A stretch of 32,459 bases of DNA, from contig JACRBQ010000073.1 in assembly GCA_016213135.1 (NCBI GenBank), positions 1-32,459 on the forward strand, in the 5' to 3' direction. The translations under genes and the position numbers were made by a program. The notes beneath the pieces were generated by a model, which saw only the letters and a program-made list of their open reading frames with translations, was not told the origin of the DNA and did not search any database. Shown piece by piece: positions 15,628 to 23,771 of the stretch. This DNA is from Chloroflexota bacterium (GTDB taxonomy: Bacteria; Chloroflexota; Anaerolineae; Anaerolineales; VGOW01). Each line of letters begins with the position of its first letter. Within the stretch, counting starts at the first letter, position 1.

Positions 15628-16929
15628 ATGCCAATAAAAGAAGAAATCATTGATATCAACTCCCTTGAGAAGAAGTCCCTCGAGGAATTGCGCGACATTG
15701 CCCGGCAGTGGGAAATCACCAACTACAGCCGCCTCAAAAAGGATGACCTGATCATCCGGCTGTTGCGCGCCCACGCCGAGAAGCAAAACCTCGAGCTGCG
15801 CGGCGGCGTCCTCGAAATCCTCGACGACGGCATTGGCTTCCTGCGCTCCGACCACTTCCTCCCCGGCAACGACGACATCTACGTCAGCCAGTCGCAAATC
15901 CGCCGCTTCGGCCTGCGCACCGGCGACATGGTCATCGGGCAGGTGCGCGCCCCAAAGGAATCCGAAAAATACTTCGGCCTCATCCGCGTGGAAGCCGTCA
16001 ACGGCCTCGACCCGGAAGTGGCCAAGCGCCGCCCGGCGTTTGAAACGCTCACCCCCATCTTTCCGCTGGAACGCTTCGACCTCGAAACCGACAAGCGCAC
16101 CTATTCCACCCGCCTGCTCAACCTCATCGCCCCCATCGGCAAGGGCCAGCGTGGCCTCATCGTCTCGCCGCCCAAAGCCGGCAAAACCACCGTCCTCAAA
16201 GAAGTGGCCAACGCCATCTCGCACAACTACCCCGACGTGCACCTCATGGTGGCCCTCATCGGCGAGCGCCCGGAAGAAGTGACCGACATGGATCGCTCGG
16301 TGGATGCCGAAGTGGTGGCCAGCACCTTCGACGACCCGGCCCAGAGCCACGTGCGCGTGGCCGAAATGGCCCTCGAACGCGCCAAGCGCCTCGTCGAAGG
16401 CGGGCGGGACGTTGCCATTCTGCTCGATTCGCTCACCCGCCTGGCCCGCGCCTACAACCTCATCGTCAACCCCTCGGGCCGCACCCTCTCCGGCGGCCTC
16501 GACCCCGCCGCCCTCTATCCGCCCAAGAAATTCTTTGGCGCGGCCCGCAACATCGAAGAAGGCGGCTCGCTCACCATCGTCGCCACCTGCCTTGTCGACA
16601 CCGGCTCGCGCATGGACGACGTGGTATACGAAGAGTTCAAAGGCACCGGCAACATGGAACTGCACCTCTCGCGCAAGCTGCAAGAGCGCCGCATCTTCCC
16701 TGCCTTCGACATCGAACGCTCCTCCACCCGCCGCGAAGAACTGCTCCTCGGCCCCGACATCACCCCGCGCGTCTGGCTCATTCGCCGCATGTTCGGGCAG
16801 ATGATCGGCACCCCACCCAACGGCGCCGGCATGGACATCACCAACGCCACCGAAGCCATCATCCAGAGCCTCAGCCAGACCGAGAACAACGTCGAATTCT
16901 TGGACGGCATCGGCAAAAACGGCTTCTAA
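15628..16929 (+). CDS. rho: transcription termination factor Rho
   Basis: The hexameric RNA helicase that ends transcription at C-rich sites. The 433-residue protein has the N-terminal helix bundle (LEKKSLEELRDIARQWEI, about 13-30), the cold-shock RNA-binding domain (about 57-125), Walker A SPPKAGKTT (180-188), the VALIGERPEEV block, the DSLTRLARAYN Walker B region and EEFKGTGNMELHLSRKL near the secondary RNA site. No insertion domain is present, so it is a compact Rho. The leader carries a consensus promoter and C-rich sequence. The start ATG 15628 has only a weak ribosome binding site. The stop shares one base with the next gene's ATG, implying coupling with the wall hydrolase downstream. 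Confidence 0.98.
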   Translation: MPIKEEIIDINSLEKKSLEELRDIARQWEITNYSRLKKDDLIIRLLRAHAEKQNLELRGGVLEILDDGIGFLRSDHFLPGNDDIYVSQSQIRRFGLRTGDMVIGQVRAPKESEKYFGLIRVEAVNGLDPEVAKRRPAFETLTPIFPLERFDLETDKRTYSTRLLNLIAPIGKGQRGLIVSPPKAGKTTVLKEVANAISHNYPDVHLMVALIGERPEEVTDMDRSVDAEVVASTFDDPAQSHVRVAEMALERAKRLVEGGRDVAILLDSLTRLARAYNLIVNPSGRTLSGGLDPAALYPPKKFFGAARNIEEGGSLTIVATCLVDTGSRMDDVVYEEFKGTGNMELHLSRKLQERRIFPAFDIERSSTRREELLLGPDITPRVWLIRRMFGQMIGTPPNGAGMDITNATEAIIQSLSQTENNVEFLDGIGKNGF

Positions 16930-18068
16930 TGTCCGACTCGCCCACACCACCCAGCCGCCCGCCGCAGCCCGGCAAGTTCCTCGCGGACTTTTTCAACTCC
17001 ATACTCAACTCCGGCGCCGACCGCGCCATCCCACACGCCTTTCTCATCGCCATTACCCTCGGCGCAATTTGGCTCACCCGGTCGAATGTGCTGGCGCAGA
17101 TTCCCGCCGTGATCGACCTCGGCGCCATCGCCGGGACGCCCCCGGCCGCGCCCGTCCTCGAATCCCCGGTGGCCGCCCCCATCGTGGCCGTGGCCCCGCC
17201 GGCAAACCTCACCCGACAAACCGACCTGCACACCAATATCCCCACCCGCCCGCGCAAAGACATCATCACCTACACCGTGGCCGCCGGCGACACCCTGTTT
17301 GGCATCGCCGAAAAATACGGCGTCACCCCGGAAACCGTCGTCTGGGGCAACCCGATCCTCAAAGACGACCCCCACCTTCTCCGCCCCGGGCAAGTGTTTC
17401 GCATCGCCCCGGTCAGCGGCGTGCTGCGCGACGTGCAGCCCAACGACCGGCTCGATGTCCTCGCCAATTTCTACAGAGTCGCCGTGGACGACATCGTCAA
17501 CTGGCCCGGCAACGACCTCGACCCCGCCGACCCTAAACTCGTCGTGGGGCAGACCCTCGTCATCCCCGGCGGGTCGCGCGAGTTCGTGCAGTTCGTCGTC
17601 CCGAACACCAGCCGCACCGTCAAGCGCGTGGCAAATGCGGGCAGCGACCCCGGCCCCGGCGCGTGCCCCGGCGGCTACACCGGCGGCGCCGTCGGCTCCG
17701 GCTTCTTCATCTGGCCCGCCAATAACCACTGGCTCTCGGGCAACGCCTACTGGGCCGGGCATCCGGGCATCGACATCGCCACCGGCCAGGGCGACCCCAT
17801 CTTTGCTTCCGACAGTGGCGTGGTGGTCTTTGCCGGATGGAGCAATTGGGGCTACGGCAACATGGTGCAGATCGATCACGGCAACGGCTGGAACACGCTG
17901 TACGCCCACTTGAGCCAATACAACGTCTCCTGCGGCCAAAGCGTGCTGCAGGGCAACATCGTCGGCCTCGCCGGCAGCACCGGCAACTCCAGCGGCCCGC
18001 ACTTGCACTTCGAGATGAACTTCCAAGGCTCCCGCCCCAACCCGTACAACTACCTGCCCGCGCCCTGA
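16929..18068 (+). CDS. membrane-anchored LysM / M23 peptidoglycan endopeptidase
   Basis: A 379-residue cell-wall enzyme. Residues about 35-52 form an N-terminal anchor, followed by an A/P-rich linker. One clear LysM domain lies at about 112-159 (YTVAAGDTLFGIAEKYGVTP) and a second, weaker one at about 164-213. A C-terminal M23 (lysostaphin-type) domain starts near 258. Its zinc-site residues are complete: H278 and D282 in GHPGIDIA, H327 in LYAHLS, and H358/H360 in GPHLHFE. It should cleave peptide cross-links in peptidoglycan outside the membrane. The ATG overlaps the rho stop by one base, so the two genes form a unit. The gene ends in the heptamer repeat patch at 18071. Confidence 0.9.
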   Translation: MSDSPTPPSRPPQPGKFLADFFNSILNSGADRAIPHAFLIAITLGAIWLTRSNVLAQIPAVIDLGAIAGTPPAAPVLESPVAAPIVAVAPPANLTRQTDLHTNIPTRPRKDIITYTVAAGDTLFGIAEKYGVTPETVVWGNPILKDDPHLLRPGQVFRIAPVSGVLRDVQPNDRLDVLANFYRVAVDDIVNWPGNDLDPADPKLVVGQTLVIPGGSREFVQFVVPNTSRTVKRVANAGSDPGPGACPGGYTGGAVGSGFFIWPANNHWLSGNAYWAGHPGIDIATGQGDPIFASDSGVVVFAGWSNWGYGNMVQIDHGNGWNTLYAHLSQYNVSCGQSVLQGNIVGLAGSTGNSSGPHLHFEMNFQGSRPNPYNYLPAP

Positions 18069-18070
18069 CC

Positions 18071-18119
18071 AACGATGAACGATGAATGACTCATCGTTCA
18101 TCATTCATCGTTCATCATT
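18071..18119. repeat. inverted 7-bp tandem repeats forming a 12-bp hairpin
   Basis: The stretch reads AACGATG, AACGATG, AATGACT, CATCGTT, CATCATT, CATCGTT, CATCATT in unbroken 7-base register; AACGATG is the reverse complement of CATCGTT. GATGAACGATGA (18074-18085) and TCATCGTTCATC (18091-18102) pair perfectly around a 5-base loop. There is no T run. It fills most of the gap between the LysM/M23 gene and the HAD gene. Confidence 0.75.
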
Positions 18120-18125
18120 CGCTTC

Positions 18126-18914
18126 ATGATACGCGGCGCAATCTTCGACCTTGGCTCCACGCTGATCCATAACGAGTACGACAATCAGTGGGCGCTCCTG
18201 CGACCGCGCCTCATTGCCAACCTCGTCGCCGACCTGCGCGCGCAGGGCCTGACCTTTGACCCCGCCGCCTTTGCCGCCGCCTTCAACCAAAACCTGGCCG
18301 ACTTCGACGACCAGCGACAGACTCACTTCAAAGAAATCACCACCGAATACACCCTGCGCATCACCTTCAGCCAACTGGGCATCGCCGCCGAGGGCCTCGA
18401 CCTGCCCCACGCCCTGTCCGCCTACTTTGCCTTCAGCGAGCAATCGTGGCGGCCCATGCCGCACGTGCACCAGACCCTTGCCACCCTGCGTGCGCGCGGT
18501 CTCAAACTGGCCCTCGTCTCCAACGCCGCCGACGAGGCCAACGTTCAACGGCTCATCGACCGGCACGCCCTGCGCCCCTATTTCGATCCCATCATCGTCT
18601 CGGCGGCGGCGGGCGTGCGCAAACCCAACCCGCGCATTTTTCAGCCGGTGATAAAATCGTGGGGCTTCCATCCCTCCGAAATCGTGATGATTGGCGATAC
18701 ACTGGGCGCAGACGTGCTGGGCGCAAAAAACGCGGGCTTCAAAAGCATCTGGGTCACCATGCAGGCCGACACCCCCGGCAACATTGCCCACCGCGAAACG
18801 ATACTGCCCGATGCGATTGTGTCATCTTTAGCCGATTTGCCCGGCGTCATCGAGAGAATTCAGCAGACAGAATACAGGAGTCAGAATAACGCATCCCCTC
18901 TCTCTGACCTCTGA
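18126..18914 (+). CDS. HAD-superfamily hydrolase (subfamily IA)
   Basis: A 262-residue HAD hydrolase. Motif I is FDLGSTL near residue 7, where the usual second Asp is Gly, as in haloacid-dehalogenase-like and some phosphatase members. Motif II is LVSNAAD, motif III is the lysine in VRKPNPRIF, and motif IV is IGDTLGADVLGAKNAG. An all-alpha cap lies between motifs I and II. Substrate unknown; loss of the second Asp raises the possibility of a non-phosphatase reaction. The last 18 codons, after IERI, are encoded by the heptamer repeats at 18861-18914, and the stop is the TGA of a repeat unit. The original protein probably ended differently. The start ATG 18126 lies directly after the hairpin repeat. 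Confidence 0.8.
   Translation: MIRGAIFDLGSTLIHNEYDNQWALLRPRLIANLVADLRAQGLTFDPAAFAAAFNQNLADFDDQRQTHFKEITTEYTLRITFSQLGIAAEGLDLPHALSAYFAFSEQSWRPMPHVHQTLATLRARGLKLALVSNAADEANVQRLIDRHALRPYFDPIIVSAAAGVRKPNPRIFQPVIKSWGFHPSEIVMIGDTLGADVLGAKNAGFKSIWVTMQADTPGNIAHRETILPDAIVSSLADLPGVIERIQQTEYRSQNNASPLSDL
18861..18895. repeat. five 7-bp units (CAGAATA type)
   Basis: The bases divide into CAGCAGA, CAGAATA, CAGGAGT, CAGAATA, ACGCATC. The first four share CAG-A, and the fifth is a degenerate edge unit. They lie inside the 3' end of the HAD gene and run straight into the TCTGACC array, with the 7-base register continuing across the join. Confidence 0.6.
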
Positions 18915-19007
18915 CCTCTGACCTCTGACCTCTGACCTCCGACCTCTAACCTCTCTCCTCTCTCCTCTCACCTCTCACCTCTCACCTCCCACCTCCCCCC
19001 TCCCACC
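18903..19007. repeat. 15 uninterrupted 7-bp units (TCTGACC to TCCCACC)
   Basis: Fifteen consecutive heptamers occupy exactly 105 bases: five TCTGACC, then TCCGACC, TCTAACC, two TCTCTCC, three TCTCACC, TCCCACC, TCCCCCC and TCCCACC. Each change is one or two substitutions from the unit before it and there is no indel. The plus strand is almost pure pyrimidine towards the end. The array supplies the HAD stop codon and fills the whole gap to the glycosyltransferase start at 19017. Confidence 0.95.
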
Positions 19008-19016
19008 CCCGCCTCC

Positions 19017-19697
19017 ATGAAACTCTCCATCCTCATGCCCGTATTCAACGAAGCGCCCACCATCGCGGCCATCGTGGACCGCGTGCGCGCCGTGCCGTTG
19101 GATCATGAACTGGTGCTGATCAACGACGCCTCTTCGGATGGATCCTTCGAGATCATGGACGGGTTGGCCGCGCCGGATGTGCGGGTGCTGCACCACCCCA
19201 TCAACCGGGGCAAGGGCGCGGCCATCCGCACCGGGCTGGAGGCCGCCACGGGCGAAGTCGTCGTCATTCAAGATGCGGACCTCGAATACGATCCGGGCGA
19301 CTTTCCCCGCCTCCTCGCCCCCATCGCCGAGGGCAGCGCCCGGGTCGTCTAAGGCGTGCGCTCGCTGGAAACACAAAAGCCGGTCATGCGGTTGGGCAAC
19401 AACTTCCTCACCCTCGTCACCAACCTCCTCTACCATGCGCAGGTGCAAGACATGGAAACCTGCTACAAAATGATGCGCCGCGACATCGCCCTCAGCCTCG
19501 ACCTCGAATGCCGCCGCTTCGATGTGGAAGCCGAGATCACCGCCAAGCTCCTGCGCGCCGGGCACGCCATCCACGAATTGCCCATCCGTTACACCGCCCG
19601 CTACGAAAACAAAAAACTCTCCCCCGCCGACGGCCTGCCCGCCCTGCGCGCCCTGTGGAAATACCGTAACTGGTCTGTTGGCAAATCGAAATCCTGA
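19017..19697 (+). pseudogene. GT2 (dolichyl-phosphate mannosyltransferase-like) glycosyltransferase interrupted by one TAA
   Basis: The 226-sense-codon frame is a family 2 glycosyltransferase of the polyprenyl-phosphate sugar transferase type. It starts MKLSILMPVFNEAPTIAAIV, has NDASSDGS, RGKGAAIRTG and the metal-binding QDADLEYDP. A TAA at 19350-19352 stops it after 112 codons. The same frame then continues without a base lost into GVRSLETQKP, DMETCYKMM, FDVEAEITAKL and ELPIRYTARYENKK, all family-typical. Relatives have Tyr at this spot (VVYGSR), so a single TAC or TAT to TAA change explains it. It could be a real nonsense mutation or a sequencing or assembly error. No recoding signal is evident. 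The gene starts directly after the heptamer array and lacks a clear ribosome binding site. Confidence 0.85.
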
Positions 19698-19734
19698 TCT
19701 ATACTGAAGGCAACAGGCGCTCACCCCGAGCCTC

Positions 19735-19828
19735 GACACCGGGGCACAGACGGCTCCCCGCCCTGGCCCCGGTGTCACCCCACACGGCCCCGTGGAATCA
19801 ACAGCGGCCCCGTTGGAGCCGCTGTTGA
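19735..19828. other. two strong hairpins between convergent genes
   Basis: GACACCGGGGC (19735-19745) pairs with GCCCCGGTGTC (19766-19776), and TCAACAGCGGC (19798-19808) pairs with GCCGCTGTTGA (19818-19828). Both stems are perfect over 11 bp. They lie between the end of the glycosyltransferase and the end of the convergent kinase gene and could block read-through in both directions. Neither has a T run on either side. Confidence 0.6.
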
Positions 19829-19855
19829 AAACGATACGCCAGACCCCTTGCTGAC

Positions 19856-22800
19856 TCACGGCTTGTAACGCGATACGCCGCCGGCCGTGGCAAACCACAC
19901 CGTCCCCGATTCGTCTATAAAGATGTCGTAGACCTCCGAGTCGATCAGCCCTTCTTTGATTCCGAAGGCCTGCCAGATGCTGCCATCGAATCGGGCCGCG
20001 CCGCTTTGAGTGCCAAACCACACCGACCCATCCGCGGCCACCGTGACGCTGTTGACGTACGTCGACGGCAACGCCACCCCCGCCGGATCGCGCGGGGCAA
20101 ACCGCTGCCACTTGCCGTCGGCCAGCCGGTACGCCCCGTCGCCGCTGGTGGCAATCCACACCGCGCCACTATTATCCTCGGCAATATCGGTCACTGCCAA
20201 CGTGTAGCTAAAGGGCGACCCCAGGCCGTAATGCTCCCACCGGCCATCGGGCGTCCGGCGGCTCGCGCCCCCATCGGTGCCCACCCACATCGAGCCGTCG
20301 GCGCCCGCAAACAAGGCGTTGATGCTATCGCCGGCCAACCCGGCGCTGGCGGCGGTGATCACCTCGGACACTTTGCCATTTTGAATCACTGCCACGCCTT
20401 TGTCCGAACCGGCCCACACCGAGCCATCCGGCGCAAAAGCCACAAGGCGCACAGTAGCCTCGGAGGGCATCCCCTGCTCGGCGGCAAAACGGGTTGTGCT
20501 GTTGTCGGCGGCAATGAGCCACAGCCCGGCGTTGTACTCGCCGGCCCACAGGCTGCCGCCAGAGTCGAACGCCAACGGAACACAACTGCACGGCAGCCCC
20601 ATCAGCGGCGACCACGTTTCACTTGAGGGATCCAGCCGATCGAGGTTGTCGCCGTACAGTTGAACAAACCACAACTCGCCACTGGGCGCGGAGAGGATGT
20701 GGCCGAACGCCGCCTGCGACGGCACATTGGGCACCGGCCACGTCAGAAACTCGCTGCCATCGTAACGCACCAGGCCGCCCGTTTCGCTGCCAAAATATAG
20801 CTTGCCCTCGGCATCTTCTGCCACGCCAAACATGGTGTACGAGGGCAGCTCGCCCGTCGGCTCGGCGTACGAATCCCAATTAGCCTTGGCCGGATCGAAC
20901 CGCCACACGCCGCCCCCGCCGGAGAACCAGTACTCCCCGTGGCTGTCCTGCAACATCGAATAAATAGTCACGTTGTGCAACTGGGGGACGGCCTCAAAGC
21001 CCTGCCCGTTGAACCGGGCCACCCCGGCATCGGTGGCGGCCCACAAATCGCCGGCTTTGTCCAGCATTAACGCGGTCACCGCGTCGGAGGGCAGCCCGTC
21101 GGCGGTGGCATACCTTTTCCACGTTTGCCCATCGTATCGCCCGAGGCCGGTGGGAGTGGCTGCCCACAGCCCGCCATCCACCGTGGGCACAATGGCGTTG
21201 ACAAAGTTTGCCAGCTTCTCCGGGTGCTCATCCGGATGAGCCGAGGGATACCCGGCAAACGGTTTCCATGAGCTTCCGTCGAACACGTTCAGCCCGCCGC
21301 CGTCCACGCCGGAGTATTGCGTGCCCACAATCAAATCCTGGCCCTGTCGCACAATGGCCGTGATGGTGTCGCTATCCAGCCCGTCTTCCATGGTGTAGCG
21401 CGTCCAACTTTTGCCGTCGAAATGCGCCAGCCCGGCAGCGGTGCCGGCCCACATCGCGCCATCCGCATCGAGCATCAGCGTATTCACCACCGGGTTGGGC
21501 AGCCCATCCGCCGTGGTAATCCGTTTGAGGATGGAGCCGTCGGCGCGGTTCCACACGGTGATGCCCCCCGGCCCGGCGGTGTAAATCGAATCGCCCATCG
21601 CCGACACTGACCAAATTGAGTTGCCCGCCGTCCACGAAGCCCACTGCCCAGCCACGGGTGAAACCGCCCCGGCAGTGGCGGCGGGCGCAGTCGTGGCAGC
21701 CACAGCCTCAACCGTGGCCGTGGCCTCGACTACAATCGGCTGGGTGGCCGCAACGGTGGGAGCGGGCGCGTTGTTGAGCGAGCGGACGTATCGCCGAATG
21801 CGCGGCAGGGCCATGGTCCCGGCCACGAGCACCACCGTGAGCGCAATCAGGCTCACAATTGCCCAACGCGGCAGAGGCAAGGCTTTTTTGCCGGAAGCGA
21901 ACTGCGCCGTGTCGGACGCGGACATTGTGGCCGGAACCGGGCCCGAGTAGGGCGCTGTGGCCTTGGCCGTCGGCGGCACGGAGCCCGTCCGCGACAGGAT
22001 CCCCATGGTGGGCGCATCGGACTGCGCCTGCTGGTAAGCTTCTTTCCATGCAGCCAGAAATTCCTCGCAGGTGGCATAGCGGTCGTCGCGGTTTTTGGCG
22101 AGGGCTTTGAGCAGCACGCGCTCAATAGCCGGTGACACGGCGGGGTTGATTTCGGAGGGCAGCGGCAACTGGGCTTGCAGTTGCTTGAGGATGACGGCCA
22201 GCGGGGTTTCAGCCTCGAACGGCACGCGCCCGGTGACCATCTGATATAGCACGATGCCCAGCGAGTAGATATCGGAGCGCTGATCGAGGCGGTCGCCCTG
22301 AGCCTGTTCGGGACTCATGTAGGCCGGGGTTCCGGTGATGGCGCCCGTCGCGGTGAGCTGCGAGGCGTTCTCCATCAGCTTGGCAATGCCGAAGTCGGTG
22401 AGGAACAGTCCGCCGCGCGAATCGACCAATGCGTTGGACGGTTTAACGTCGCGGTGAATGACGCCGCGCTGGTGGGCATAGCCCAGCGCATCGGCCAACT
22501 GAGTAAAGTAGCCATCCACCTCCGCCAACGACAACGGCCCGGACTGCACGCGCTCTTTCAGCGTGCCGGTGTCCATGAAACGCATGGCGAAATACGTCAC
22601 CCCCTCGCTCTCGCCGTAGTCGTAGACCGGCAGGATGTGCGGATGTTCGAGATTGGCAATGGTGCGGGCTTCTTGCTGAAACCGCGTCGCAAATTGCGTG
22701 CCCTGCTCGCTGTCGATGAACTTGCTGGGCAGCACTTTAATAGCCACGTAGCGGTCCATGGCGGCGTGGTAGGCTTTGTACACCGTCGCCATGCCCCCCT

Positions 22801-22861
22801 GCCCTACCGCGCTGATGATGCGGTACGGCCCCAGCATTTGTCCGGGTCGAACATTATCCAT
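19856..22861 (-). CDS. transmembrane Ser/Thr protein kinase with extracellular propeller (PknB-type plus Reg_prop)
   Basis: A 1001-residue receptor-like kinase. The N-terminal cytoplasmic Hanks kinase is complete: glycine loop GQGGMATVY (20-28), K42, HRDVKPSN (136-143, catalytic D138), DFG (156-158) and GTPAYMSPEQ (177-186). A juxtamembrane linker leads to one TM helix (332-351), then a T/A-rich stalk. From about 405 to the end come many units of the type WAGTAAGLAHFDGKSWTRYT, the two-component regulator propeller repeat, probably two beta-propellers outside the cell. The last unit ends at the stop, so the fold looks whole. GAGGA precedes ATG 22859-22861. The propeller presumably senses or binds an external ligand and signals to the kinase; the ligand is unknown. 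PASTA repeats, usual in PknB, are absent. Confidence 0.92.
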   Translation of the reverse strand: MDNVRPGQMLGPYRIISAVGQGGMATVYKAYHAAMDRYVAIKVLPSKFIDSEQGTQFATRFQQEARTIANLEHPHILPVYDYGESEGVTYFAMRFMDTGTLKERVQSGPLSLAEVDGYFTQLADALGYAHQRGVIHRDVKPSNALVDSRGGLFLTDFGIAKLMENASQLTATGAITGTPAYMSPEQAQGDRLDQRSDIYSLGIVLYQMVTGRVPFEAETPLAVILKQLQAQLPLPSEINPAVSPAIERVLLKALAKNRDDRYATCEEFLAAWKEAYQQAQSDAPTMGILSRTGSVPPTAKATAPYSGPVPATMSASDTAQFASGKKALPLPRWAIVSLIALTVVLVAGTMALPRIRRYVRSLNNAPAPTVAATQPIVVEATATVEAVAATTAPAATAGAVSPVAGQWASWTAGNSIWSVSAMGDSIYTAGPGGITVWNRADGSILKRITTADGLPNPVVNTLMLDADGAMWAGTAAGLAHFDGKSWTRYTMEDGLDSDTITAIVRQGQDLIVGTQYSGVDGGGLNVFDGSSWKPFAGYPSAHPDEHPEKLANFVNAIVPTVDGGLWAATPTGLGRYDGQTWKRYATADGLPSDAVTALMLDKAGDLWAATDAGVARFNGQGFEAVPQLHNVTIYSMLQDSHGEYWFSGGGGVWRFDPAKANWDSYAEPTGELPSYTMFGVAEDAEGKLYFGSETGGLVRYDGSEFLTWPVPNVPSQAAFGHILSAPSGELWFVQLYGDNLDRLDPSSETWSPLMGLPCSCVPLAFDSGGSLWAGEYNAGLWLIAADNSTTRFAAEQGMPSEATVRLVAFAPDGSVWAGSDKGVAVIQNGKVSEVITAASAGLAGDSINALFAGADGSMWVGTDGGASRRTPDGRWEHYGLGSPFSYTLAVTDIAEDNSGAVWIATSGDGAYRLADGKWQRFAPRDPAGVALPSTYVNSVTVAADGSVWFGTQSGAARFDGSIWQAFGIKEGLIDSEVYDIFIDESGTVWFATAGGVSRYKP

Positions 22862-22938
22862 CGGTTCCTCGCTTGTGCGCTGATAATATCACGAGCGCGA
22901 GCACGGGGCAATTGCGGCGAATGTCCGCAGGGACGGGG

Positions 22939-23706
22939 CTACGGTTGTTGCAACGCCCGGCAGGCGGCGGGGAAGCTCAAACGCGCCCACTCGGCGTACA
23001 TGCGCCCTGAGGGGTGCAGGCCGTCGGCAGCCACCAGTCCGGGATCAGTGGCGGCCTCCCGCGAGCCGGGAGTCACATCCACATAGGCCGCCCCCAGCCG
23101 TTCGGTTTCGGCGCGGTTGATGGCGTTGAACGAATCGATGGCGCGGCCAATGGCGGCGCGGTCGCCCCCGGCGGCAAAAGGCGTCACGCCCCAATCGGGG
23201 ATGGAGAGTACGATCACCCGCGAGGCGTGGCCGCCCGCGAAGGCAATGGCTTGTTTCAGCAGTGAGACAAACTGCCGGCGATATTCCTCCGCCTCCCGAC
23301 CACGATACTGGTTGTTCACCCCGATGAGCAGTGAAACCAGATCGTACGGCCCCGGCGGATTCGCCACGGCAATCGCCCCCGCCAGTTCGTCAGTCGTCCA
23401 ACCGGTCTGGGCAATGAGGGTTGGCTCGGCCACGGCGAGGCCCTGCCCTCGCAGCAGCGCAGTCAATTGCGCCGGCCACCGCTCGGCAGGATCGACGCTT
23501 TCGCCAATGGTGTACGAATCGCCCAACGCCAGAAATTTCATTGCGGCCTCGCTACGAGAAACACAGGCGCTCGCGGTGGGGGTCGGCGGCGCGGGCGTTG
23601 CGGCGCGGGCACACCCGGCGAGCAGAGTGCAGGCGATGAGCGCGCCGACGCAGACGCGCAGCGTGCCCCGGCTGACGAACGGTGGCAGTATAATCGAAAG
23701 CGGCAT
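22939..23706 (-). CDS. SGNH/GDSL-type esterase lipoprotein
   Basis: A 255-residue secreted hydrolase. The start at ATG 23704-23706 gives a signal peptide with a lipobox LLAGC (Cys32) followed by a short T/P-rich linker, so it is likely a membrane-attached lipoprotein. The SGNH blocks are clear: GDSYTIGES (catalytic S64), the GVNNQYRG block III with Asn, and DGLHPSG near the end with the Asp and His. Expected activity is ester hydrolysis on lipids or acylated polysaccharides; the substrate is unknown. A further in-frame ATG at 23737-23739 would overlap the lexA terminator and was not used. It lies downstream of lexA and upstream of the kinase on the same strand. Confidence 0.88.
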   Translation of the reverse strand: MPLSIILPPFVSRGTLRVCVGALIACTLLAGCARAATPAPPTPTASACVSRSEAAMKFLALGDSYTIGESVDPAERWPAQLTALLRGQGLAVAEPTLIAQTGWTTDELAGAIAVANPPGPYDLVSLLIGVNNQYRGREAEEYRRQFVSLLKQAIAFAGGHASRVIVLSIPDWGVTPFAAGGDRAAIGRAIDSFNAINRAETERLGAAYVDVTPGSREAATDPGLVAADGLHPSGRMYAEWARLSFPAACRALQQP

Positions 23707-23713
23707 GGGCAGG

Positions 23714-23754
23714 CAAAACAAAAAAGCGCGAGGCCTCATCGGCTCCGCGCTTTT
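23714..23754 (-). terminator. intrinsic terminator of lexA
   Basis: On the minus strand AAAAGCGCG (complement of 23746-23754) pairs with CGCGCTTTT (complement of 23722-23730), with a further GCC/GGC pair inside, followed by a T-rich tail complementary to 23714-23726. It lies 18 bases after the lexA stop. Confidence 0.85.
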
Positions 23755-23771
23755 GATTCGGGTGCGTCCCT

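Noticed and set aside
15508..16950. 480-codon minus-strand open frame opposite rho
   Set aside because: rho on the plus strand is unmistakable. The antisense product is biased and matches no family.
16926..18104. 392-codon minus-strand open frame opposite the LysM/M23 gene
   Set aside because: Shadow of a verified coding region with intact zinc and LysM motifs on the plus strand.
18903..19007. CRISPR array
   Set aside because: The units are 7 bases with no spacers, and no cas genes are present.
18975..20159. 394-codon minus-strand open frame spanning the heptamer array, glycosyltransferase and kinase end
   Set aside because: It crosses two real genes in other frames and a repeat. Its composition shows no protein-like signature.
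23707..23739. Longer N terminus for the SGNH lipoprotein
   Set aside because: It would be translated from within the lexA terminator hairpin and spoil the compact lipoprotein signal peptide.
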